In this document: in pieces, positions 1-5,345 of the stretch
Layout: every line of letters begins with the position of its first letter
How positions within the stretch are numbered: the stretch's first letter is position 1
DNA from: Rhodospirillales bacterium
GTDB taxonomy: Bacteria; Pseudomonadota; Alphaproteobacteria; Rhodospirillales; Defluviicoccaceae
Direction of reading: 5' to 3'
Assembly: GCA_030622775.1 (NCBI GenBank)
Contig: JAUXFS010000101.1
Coordinates: forward strand, 1-6,824
DNA: 6,824 nt
Notes under the pieces: model-generated
Told to the model about the DNA's origin: nothing
The model's input: only the letters and a program-made list of their open reading frames with translations
The model's database searches: none
Program-made: the position numbers and the translations under genes

Positions 1-897
1 CCTGCCGACCCGTTCCGGGTGATCGAGTTGACCGCCGGCGTGGTAAAGAGCGATCCGGCCCGACTCGTAGACGAGGCGGCGTCGTTGTCGTTCACCGGCG
101 GTCGCCGCGTCGTTCGGATCCGCGAAGCCACCGATGCCGTGGCCGAGGAATTCAAGGCGTTGCTCGCTACTGTAACCTGTGAGGCCCTGGTGGTGGTCGA
201 GACGGGCCAATTGGCCCCGCGGTCGTCACTGCGCAAGCTGTTCGAGACCGCGGCGAACGCGGCCGTGGTCGCCTGCTATGTAGACAGCGACGCGGTGTTG
301 TCGCAGGTCATCAGCGACACCCTGGCGAAACACGGTCTCGGCGCGACCCCCGAAGCCACCGCTTTCCTTGCCGCCAACCTCGGTTCGGACCGGGCGGTCA
401 CCCGGAGCGAATTGGAAAAGCTGGCCCTCTACATGGGCGGGCCGGGCACGGTGAGGATCGAGGACGCGGCGGCGGCGGTTGGCGACAGCGGGATCATGTC
501 CATCGATTCGACGATCTATGCCGCCTGCGGCGGTGATCCGCGGGCTTTGGATCGTTCGCTGGCCAGGGCCTTCGCCGAGGGCGTCCAACCGGTGACCCTG
601 CTCCGCGCCGCCGCCCGCCATCTGCAGCGCCTGCATCTCGCGCGATCGCTGGTCGACAAGGGCCGAAGCCCCGACCAAGCGATGATGGCGTTGAGACCGC
701 CGGTTTTTCAGGGTCTGAAGGACGGTTTCCGGGACCAGACGCGCCGGTGGGACGGCGAGCGACTCGCCGTCGCGCTCGAGATCGTGACCGAAGCCGAACT
801 CGATTGCAAAACGACCGGAACTCCGGTCGAAGCGGTCTGCGGTCGGGCATTGATGCGTCTCGCCCAGGCCGCCCGGTCCGCACGCGGCGGCCGCTGA
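1..897 (+). CDS. holA: DNA polymerase III subunit delta, 5' end missing
   Basis: The delta subunit belongs to the clamp loader that places the beta sliding clamp on primed DNA at the replication fork. The reading frame is open from base 1 (PADPFRVIELTAGVV...), so the GTG at 19 is internal and the gene starts outside the window. The 298 visible residues compare with roughly 340 for the family, so about 40-50 N-terminal residues are missing. The recognisable family stretches are SDRAVTRSELEKLALY (about residues 129-144), which joins the AAA+-like part to the C-terminal helical domain, and ELDCKTTGTPVEAVCGRAL near the C terminus. Both are typical of alphaproteobacterial HolA. It ends at TGA 895-897 and converges on parB 22 bases away. 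No Walker A motif is visible, but delta does not need one because it does not hydrolyse ATP. The call rests on recalled family sequences and is secure. Confidence 0.95.
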   Translation, partial: PADPFRVIELTAGVVKSDPARLVDEAASLSFTGGRRVVRIREATDAVAEEFKALLATVTCEALVVVETGQLAPRSSLRKLFETAANAAVVACYVDSDAVLSQVISDTLAKHGLGATPEATAFLAANLGSDRAVTRSELEKLALYMGGPGTVRIEDAAAAVGDSGIMSIDSTIYAACGGDPRALDRSLARAFAEGVQPVTLLRAAARHLQRLHLARSLVDKGRSPDQAMMALRPPVFQGLKDGFRDQTRRWDGERLAVALEIVTEAELDCKTTGTPVEAVCGRALMRLAQAARSARGGR

Positions 898-919
898 TCG
901 ACCGAAATACGGCGCGGTC

Positions 920-1930
920 TCAGCCTGACGGCTCGTTGCCGGGAAAGTAGCCGGAGATGATTGCCCCCGTTTCTTCGGAACTCCCAGGTTCCTCTTCTTC
1001 CGACAGCGGACTCTCCTGAGGAACCTGGAACTCACCCGAAACATCCGACAGGCCGCCGCGGGTGCCGTGGCTCAGGCGATTGAGGATGTCGTCCAGTTGG
1101 TCGAGAGAGCGGTAATGGAGAATCAAGGCGCCACCGTCGGTGCGCAGCTTGATCTCGACGGCAAGGCCCAAAAGGTTGCTCAGATCGCGCTCGAGGGCGA
1201 GGGTATCGATGTCCTTTTCCGCCGTTCTCGGGCGGCTTTTTCCACCGCCCCGTCCCGCCTTGACCAGCCTTTCCGTCTGGCGGACGTTGAGACCGCGCTT
1301 CACAATTTGGCGGGCAAGCGCACCCGCGTCTTCTGCGCCGAGCAGGGCGCGGGCGTGGCCGGCGCTCAACTCGGCGCTATCGAGCATTTTCTTCACCGGT
1401 TCCGGCAAACCCAGCAAACGCATCATATTGGCGACGTGGCTTCGGCTCTTGCTGACGCTTCGGGCAAGATTCTCCTGGGTGTGGGTGAATTCCTCCATCA
1501 GCCGACGGTATCCCTCGGCCTCTTCCAACGGCGACAGGTCCTGACGTTGAAGGTTCTCGACCAGGGCGATTTCCAGCGCCTCCCGGTCCGATAGATCCTT
1601 TACGACGACAGGAACTTCATGGAGTTGCGCCATCTGCGCCGCCCGCCAGCGGCGTTCGCCGGCGACAATCTCGAAGGCGTCGGGCTCATCCGCATGCCGA
1701 CGCACCAGGATCGGCTGGAGAATTCCCTTTTCCGCCACCGACCGGGCGAGATCCGCGAGGTCTTGTTCGGCCATGAGGCGGCGCGGCTGATACGGGCTCG
1801 GACGGAGCAGTTCTACCGGCACCGCCTTGGGGGAGCGTACCCGATCGAGCTTCGCGTAGTCCTCACTGGCCTCGCCGAGCAGGGCCGAAAGACCCTTGCC
1901 GAGGCTCCTGCGCTTGATCTCGGCAACCAT
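920..1930 (-). CDS. parB: Chromosome-partitioning protein ParB, CTP-dependent DNA clamp
   Basis: ParB binds parS, loads as a CTP-gated sliding clamp, spreads over flanking DNA and stimulates ParA to segregate the origin region. The 336 residues show the family layout. Residues 8-18 (RSLGKGLSALL) form the ParA-contact motif. PYQPR is at 46-50, the CTP-binding box GERRWRA at 91-97, and ENLQRQDLSPLEEA at 125-138. The helix-turn-helix lies about 152-176 (KSRSHVANMMRLLGLP), with LSAGHARALL at 188-197. The C-terminal dimerisation segment ends in LDQLDDILNRL (276-286). Most ParBs of this group end close to that point. This one continues for about 50 residues, and the last 45 (292-336) hold ten Glu/Asp and no Lys/Arg. 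The ATG start is fixed by the N-terminal motif and by TGATG overlap with the parA stop. No clear Shine-Dalgarno sequence precedes it, which suggests translational coupling to parA. Confidence 0.98.
   Translation of the reverse strand: MVAEIKRRSLGKGLSALLGEASEDYAKLDRVRSPKAVPVELLRPSPYQPRRLMAEQDLADLARSVAEKGILQPILVRRHADEPDAFEIVAGERRWRAAQMAQLHEVPVVVKDLSDREALEIALVENLQRQDLSPLEEAEGYRRLMEEFTHTQENLARSVSKSRSHVANMMRLLGLPEPVKKMLDSAELSAGHARALLGAEDAGALARQIVKRGLNVRQTERLVKAGRGGGKSRPRTAEKDIDTLALERDLSNLLGLAVEIKLRTDGGALILHYRSLDQLDDILNRLSHGTRGGLSDVSGEFQVPQESPLSEEEEPGSSEETGAIISGYFPGNEPSG
984..1028. repeat. Nested inverted repeat inside the 3' end of parB
   Basis: CCAGGTTCCTC at 984-994 is the exact reverse complement of GAGGAACCTGG at 1018-1028, giving 11-bp perfect arms around a 23-base loop. 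Inside the loop, TCCG (999-1002) and CGGA (1007-1010) form a second small stem around ACAG. The whole element lies in the codons for the acidic ParB tail, about 60-110 bases before the stop. No T-run follows either arm on either strand, so it does not look like an intrinsic terminator. It could fold in parB mRNA or in holA read-through transcripts. Its function is unknown. It may partly reflect the GAA/GAG- and CCT-rich codons of a low-complexity tail. Confidence 0.6.
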
Positions 1931-2739
1931 CAGGCGGCCGCAATCCGCTCGCGCCGCAACACCTCTCCCGCGAGGTGCAGATAGGCGCGCGAACCCGCGC
2001 AGTTGACGTCGTAGATGAGAACCGGGCGACCGTGGGAGGGTGCTTCCGACACCCGGACGTTGCGCGGGATGATCGTCTCGTAGACCGTTTCACCAAAATG
2101 AGCGCGCACGTCGCTGGCAACCATGTCTGACAACTTGTTGCGTCTATCGAACATTGTCAACACAATACCTTGTATATGAAGCACGGGATTGAAGGCTCGC
2201 CTGATCTGCTCCACGGTGTTGATCAGAGAGGTGATTCCCTCAAGGGCGAAGAACTCGCATTGCAGGGGCACCAGGACCGCCTGAGCGGCCACCAGCGCAT
2301 TGACGGTCAACAGGCCGAGGGCCGGCGGGCAGTCGATCAGCACGTAATCGTATGCTTCCGCATCTCGTTTCAACGCTTCCTTCAGGTAGAACTGCCGGTT
2401 TTCCATCCCCGCCAGTTCGATCTCGGCCCCCGAAAGGTCGACGCCGGAAGGGACCACGCTCTGACCGGGGACAAGGGTTTCCTGAACGACATCGCCGAGG
2501 GCCGCTTCACCGATCAACAGGTGATAGCTGTTGCGTGTCCGCGCGGCGCGCTCGACACCAAGGCCGGTGCTGGCATTGCCTTGAGGATCGAGATCGAGGA
2601 TCACGACCCGTTTTCCGACCGCGGCCAACGCGGTGCCCAGGTTGATCGTCGTGGTCGTCTTGCCGACGCCACCTTTCTGATTGGCGACGGCAATGATACG
2701 CGGCCCCCGCCGCGGAAGCTTCTTTTCGTCAATGGTCAT
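1930..2739 (-). CDS. parA: Chromosome-partitioning ATPase ParA (Soj-like)
   Basis: ParA is a deviant-Walker ATPase. Its ATP-bound dimers coat the nucleoid, and ParB-parS complexes pull along this gradient during origin segregation. In 269 residues the protein shows the deviant Walker A motif KGGVGKTTT (22-30) with the signature first lysine. It also has the A' motif LDLDPQGNAS (48-57), Walker B VLIDCPP (133-139) and the family block IPRNVRVSEAPSHGRP (224-239). The N-terminal extension before the P-loop is short, about 20 residues. This fits the chromosomal Soj type rather than plasmid ParAs with an added DNA-binding domain. The ATG at 2737-2739 overlaps the rsmG stop as ATGA, and no Shine-Dalgarno sequence stands out, so translation is probably coupled. 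The stop overlaps the parB start by one base. All key residues are present. Confidence 0.98.
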   Translation of the reverse strand: MTIDEKKLPRRGPRIIAVANQKGGVGKTTTTINLGTALAAVGKRVVILDLDPQGNASTGLGVERAARTRNSYHLLIGEAALGDVVQETLVPGQSVVPSGVDLSGAEIELAGMENRQFYLKEALKRDAEAYDYVLIDCPPALGLLTVNALVAAQAVLVPLQCEFFALEGITSLINTVEQIRRAFNPVLHIQGIVLTMFDRRNKLSDMVASDVRAHFGETVYETIIPRNVRVSEAPSHGRPVLIYDVNCAGSRAYLHLAGEVLRRERIAAA

Positions 2740-2762
2740 GGCGAGGGGCGGTCATGGCGAGG
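2734..2762. repeat. 13-bp direct repeat at the rsmG/parA junction
   Basis: GGTCATGGCGAGG occurs at 2734-2746 and again, without mismatch, at 2750-2762, a period of 16 bases. The first copy contains the rsmG stop and the parA start. The second lies in the last codons of rsmG and carries an extra ATG (2753-2755, minus strand) that is out of frame with both genes. It looks like a small tandem duplication. The period is not a multiple of three, so gaining or losing a copy would shift the rsmG C terminus. Confidence 0.6.
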
Positions 2763-3380
2763 AACGATATCCGACAATTTCAAAATCACTCCGGCTGGAT
2801 CGGATCGGCTCAAGATCCGGTGAGTCCGCATCTTCCATTTTTTCTCGGACTCCGTCAATTCGGAGTCGACCGATCGTCCCTTTAAAAACAGGCAAGTTCC
2901 TGAAGGCGCCAAAAGCGGTGCCGCATAGTCCAGCAAGGTCAACAGGTTGGCGCATCCGCGCGCGGTAGCAACGTCTATGGCCAAAGACGGAAAATTCTCG
3001 ATGCGTTGGTGATGGATCGTAGCATTTGTTTCGGTGATTCGCAGAACCTCGGACAGGAAGGCGCACTTGCGGGTGTTGCTTTCGACCAAATGGACCCGTG
3101 CGTCGCCCATGATCGCGAGGACAACGCCGGGAAAGCCCGCGCCGGTCCCCAAATCGACTACGGTTGGCGCTCCGGCCGGGAGCAAGGGGACAAGCTGCGC
3201 CGAATCGAGGATATGCCGCCGCCACGGATCCTCCATGGAACCGGGGCCTACGAGATTGATTCGCCGTTGCCACTTCTCCAGCAGCGTCAAATACGCGGCC
3301 AAACGGGCGGTCGTTTCGGCGTCCGCCCCGGTCATCGTCCGGAACGCGGAAGGGCTCAAGGGGTGTTTCACGTGAAACAA
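2736..3380 (-). CDS. rsmG: 16S rRNA (guanine527-N7)-methyltransferase RsmG
   Basis: RsmG (GidB) uses S-adenosylmethionine to methylate N7 of G527 in 16S rRNA. In other bacteria its loss gives low-level streptomycin resistance. The 214-residue frame shows WQRRINLVGPGSMEDPWRRHILDS (37-60), the SAM-binding glycine loop VDLGTGAGFPG (75-85), LVESNTRKCAFL (98-109), the ATAR segment near 138-141 and FLKGRS (165-170). The start is uncertain. The longest form begins at TTG 3378-3380 inside parS and reads FHVKH. A second TTG at 3357-3359 (LSPSAF) aligns better with N termini I recall from related proteins. ATG at 3333-3335 would give 199 residues. None has a convincing Shine-Dalgarno sequence. The upstream in-frame stop is the mnmG stop itself, 9 bases before the first TTG. 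The gene ends in an ATGA overlap with parA. Its C-terminal half looks slightly less GC-rich than its neighbours. Confidence 0.97.
   Translation of the reverse strand: MFHVKHPLSPSAFRTMTGADAETTARLAAYLTLLEKWQRRINLVGPGSMEDPWRRHILDSAQLVPLLPAGAPTVVDLGTGAGFPGVVLAIMGDARVHLVESNTRKCAFLSEVLRITETNATIHHQRIENFPSLAIDVATARGCANLLTLLDYAAPLLAPSGTCLFLKGRSVDSELTESEKKWKMRTHRILSRSDPAGVILKLSDIVPRHDRPSP
2848..2867. repeat. 7-bp inverted repeat carrying two GANTC sites in rsmG
   Basis: GACTCCG (2848-2854) and CGGAGTC (2861-2867) form a perfect inverted repeat around the six-base loop TCAATT, within the rsmG codons for VDSELTES. Each arm contains a GANTC site, the sequence methylated by CcrM in many Alphaproteobacteria. 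A third GANTC lies at 2822-2826. A chance origin is quite possible, and no regulatory role is shown. Confidence 0.3.
3364..3379. promoter_or_regulatory. parS: parS site 1, ParB-binding centromere sequence
   Basis: TGTTTCACGTGAAACA is a perfect 16-bp palindrome and matches the widely conserved bacterial parS consensus base for base. ParB binds here specifically, then closes around DNA with CTP and slides outward. The site lies 10 bases past the mnmG stop and covers the last two bases of the TTG at 3378-3380 and the next codons of rsmG, where it reads FHVKH. In mRNA the palindrome could fold into a 6-bp stem with an ACGU loop over the candidate start codon. Presence of the site is certain. ParB binding is inferred from the consensus match and from parB lying about 1.4 kb away. 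Confidence 0.95.
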
Positions 3381-3389
3381 TCGGACGGC

Positions 3390-5276
3390 TCAGGCGGTGC
3401 GGCGACGGCGGTTGTTTCCTTCGCCGCTGCGCCGCCGGCGGACGTGACCGAGCAACACGGTCAGCGCCGCCGGTGTTATGCCCGAGATTCGAGCCGCCGC
3501 ACCAAGCGTTGCCGGACGGGACCCTTCCAACTTGGCGCGGGCCTCGTTCGACAACCCCGGCATCGCACGGAAATCGAGGTCTGTAGGAAGCTCCAGCGCT
3601 TCGTCCCGTTTGAACGAACGAATATCGGCTTCCTGTCTTTCCAGGTAACCGGTGTATTGGGCTTCGGTCTCCAGTTGCTCGGCAATTTCGGGCTCAATCT
3701 CCGAAAGTCCCGGCCACTTTCGGGCCAATATCCGCACGTTGACGTCGGGGTAGCCGAGCAGGCTCGCCGCCGTACGCCTCTGGCCGTCCAAGTTGACCTT
3801 GAGACCAAGTTCGCGCAGTTCCGTCGGGGTTGCCGTAAGCGATTCGAGCGTTGCGCGCGCCGTCCTCAACGCCCCGTCCTTGGTCTCATAGGCCCGCTTC
3901 CGTCCGCTTCCCACCAGCCCGGCTTCGATTCCCTTTGGCGTCAATCTCTGGTCGGCGTTGTCGGCTCGGAGGGTCAGCCGGTATTCCGCCCGGGAGGTGA
4001 ACATCCGGTAGGGCTCGGTGGTGCCGAGGGTCACCAGGTCGTCGATCATCACTCCGATGTACCCTTCCGACCGATCGATGAGGAAACGCTCTCCCCCCGA
4101 TACCGCCAAAGCGGCGTTGGCGCCGGCGATCAGCCCTTGCCCCGCGGCCTCCTCGTAGCCGGTGGTTCCATTGATCTGCCCGGCCAGAAACAATCGCGCC
4201 ACCCGGCGGGTCTCCAGGGACGGAAGAAGCTCGCGTGGATCGACGAAATCGTACTCGATCGCGTAGCCCGGACGCAGTATCACCGCCCTTTCCAAGCCTG
4301 GAATGGTGGTCAACAGCTCCCCCTGTACGTCCCGCGGCAGCGAGGTCGAGATCCCGTTGGGATAGATCGTGTGATCGTCGAGCCCCTCGGGTTCGAGAAA
4401 GATCTGGTGACGCTGACGACCACCGAATCGGACAACCTTGTCTTCGATCGAGGGACAGTACCGCGGCCCGGTACCTTGGATTTGGCCAGAGTAAAGGGGG
4501 GCGCGCCCGAGGTTGCGTCGGATCAGGGCGTGTGAGGCCTCGGTCGTCCCGGTGATGTGGCAGTTCACCTGCGGGGTCTCGATTCGCCGGGTCGAATAGG
4601 AGAACGGAACCGGCGGGTCGTCGCCCCGCTGGATTTCGAGGCGGCTCCAGTCGATGGTGCGCCCGTCGATCCTCGGCGGCGTTCCGGTCTTCAGTCGCCC
4701 CAGGCCAAATTGCAGCCGCTTCAACGTATAGGCCAGGCCCACCGCTGGCTTGTCCCCGACACGCCCCGCGGGGATCTGGTTCCCTCCCACATGGATGACA
4801 CCCCTCAGAAACGTTCCGGTGGTGATGACCACGGCCCCGGCGGCCAGAATCTCACCCGTCGCTGTTCGCACCCCGGCAACGGCCCCGTGCCGATCGAAAA
4901 CCAGGTCTTCAACCGCCGCCGCTTTGATCTCAAGGCCATCCTGTTCCGCAAGCAGTTCCGCCATCGCTTTCTTGTAGAGGCTGCGGTCGGCCTGGGCACG
5001 AGGCCCCCGCACCGCCGGCCCTTTGCTGCGATTGAGCATCCTGAACTGGATCCCTGCACGGTCGATCGCCCGCGCCATCAATCCGTCGAGGGCGTCGACC
5101 TCGCGCACCAGTTGCCCCTTGGCCAACCCGCCGATGGCGGGATTGCAGGACATCTCGCCGATGGTTTCCACCTTGTGGGTCACCAGCAACGTGCTGGCGC
5201 CCAGGCGCGCCGCCGCCGCCGCCGCCTCGCAGCCCGCGTGCCCTCCGCCGACGACAATAACGTCCGCTTGTTTCAT
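3390..5276 (-). CDS. mnmG: tRNA uridine-5-carboxymethylaminomethyl modification enzyme MnmG (GidA)
   Basis: MnmG is an FAD- and NADH-dependent enzyme. With MnmE it installs the aminomethyl or carboxymethylaminomethyl group on wobble uridine 34 of several tRNAs. Its 628 residues match the family's usual length. The N-terminal FAD-binding Rossmann motif is VVGGGHAGCEAA (8-19). SCNPAIGGLAKG is at 43-54 and RYCPSIEDKV at 272-281. Cys44 and Cys274 correspond to the two conserved cysteines of the E. coli enzyme (47 and 277). A further family block, GQINGTTGYEEAAGQGL, is at 366-382, and SRAEYRLTLR is at 428-437. The C-terminal helical domain binds MnmE and tRNA. The chain ends with two arginine clusters. 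The ATG at 5274-5276 is supported by the Rossmann motif starting nearby and by an upstream AGAGGA. It lies between mnmE and rsmG on the same strand, as in many bacteria. Confidence 0.99.
   Translation of the reverse strand: MKQADVIVVGGGHAGCEAAAAAARLGASTLLVTHKVETIGEMSCNPAIGGLAKGQLVREVDALDGLMARAIDRAGIQFRMLNRSKGPAVRGPRAQADRSLYKKAMAELLAEQDGLEIKAAAVEDLVFDRHGAVAGVRTATGEILAAGAVVITTGTFLRGVIHVGGNQIPAGRVGDKPAVGLAYTLKRLQFGLGRLKTGTPPRIDGRTIDWSRLEIQRGDDPPVPFSYSTRRIETPQVNCHITGTTEASHALIRRNLGRAPLYSGQIQGTGPRYCPSIEDKVVRFGGRQRHQIFLEPEGLDDHTIYPNGISTSLPRDVQGELLTTIPGLERAVILRPGYAIEYDFVDPRELLPSLETRRVARLFLAGQINGTTGYEEAAGQGLIAGANAALAVSGGERFLIDRSEGYIGVMIDDLVTLGTTEPYRMFTSRAEYRLTLRADNADQRLTPKGIEAGLVGSGRKRAYETKDGALRTARATLESLTATPTELRELGLKVNLDGQRRTAASLLGYPDVNVRILARKWPGLSEIEPEIAEQLETEAQYTGYLERQEADIRSFKRDEALELPTDLDFRAMPGLSNEARAKLEGSRPATLGAAARISGITPAALTVLLGHVRRRRSGEGNNRRRRTA
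5209..5226. repeat. (GCC)6 triplet repeat in mnmG
   Basis: Six perfect GCC units lie in the 5' part of mnmG and encode six alanines (residues 18-23) in the helix after the FAD-binding glycine loop. The E. coli protein has a helix of the same length there as I recall it, so this is alanine codon bias rather than an expansion. Slippage would stay in frame. Confidence 0.6.
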
Positions 5277-5279
5277 GGT

Positions 5280-5285
5280 TCCTCT
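5280..5285 (-). promoter_or_regulatory. Ribosome binding site of mnmG
   Basis: On the minus strand AGAGGA lies three bases before the mnmG ATG, with its GAGG core four bases away. The spacing is short, but this is the only clear Shine-Dalgarno-like sequence before any gene in the window. It supports the ATG at 5274-5276. Confidence 0.55.
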
Positions 5286-5311
5286 TTACCGATGGAGCCA
5301 ACGCCAGTCAA
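5283..5311 (-). promoter_or_regulatory. Weak candidate sigma-70 promoter before mnmG
   Basis: On the minus strand TTGACT (5306-5311, five of six matches to the -35 consensus) is followed after 17 bases by TAAAGA (5283-5288, about three of six matches to the -10). The -10 overlaps the ribosome binding site. Initiation would therefore fall at or next to the mnmG ATG and give an almost leaderless transcript. This makes the call doubtful. The -35 match may be chance, with mnmG simply transcribed with mnmE. Confidence 0.22.
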
Positions 5312-5327
5312 AGACCGCTCATCACCC

Positions 5328-5345
5328 ATGTTTCACGTGAAACAT
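5328..5345. promoter_or_regulatory. parS: parS site 2, ParB-binding centromere sequence
   Basis: The 16-bp parS core TGTTTCACGTGAAACA is at 5329-5344. One more complementary base on each side makes an 18-bp perfect palindrome. It directly follows the mnmE stop codon, whose last base is the outermost base of the palindrome, and lies 52 bases before the mnmG start. The centres of the two parS sites are 1,965 bases apart. In the mnmE-mnmG transcript the palindrome could form a hairpin just after the stop. No T-run follows, so it is unlikely to be a terminator. ParB binding is inferred from the consensus match. Confidence 0.95.

Noticed and set aside
900..919. GACCG/CGGTC stem as a terminator between holA and parB
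   Set aside because: The stem is 5 bp with a 10-base loop and no T-run on either strand. This is too weak to call.
226..1044. 272-codon minus-strand open frame opposite holA and running into the parB tail
   Set aside because: It is a shadow of holA with no family signature, and it overlaps the real parB end in another frame.
1067..1594. 175-codon plus-strand open frame opposite parB
   Set aside because: It is a shadow of parB with no supporting motif.
2086..2101. Possible third parS at GTTTCAC in parA
   Set aside because: Only one half-site matches (2087-2093); the other half is not complementary.
2170..2823. 217-codon plus-strand open frame opposite parA and rsmG
   Set aside because: It is antisense to parA, whose ATPase motifs are all intact, and has no recognisable domain.
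3006..4535. 509-codon plus-strand open frame opposite rsmG and mnmG
   Set aside because: It lies antisense to two well-supported genes, has no recognisable domain, is rich in Arg, Gly, Gln and His, and fits the long antisense frames expected in GC-rich DNA.
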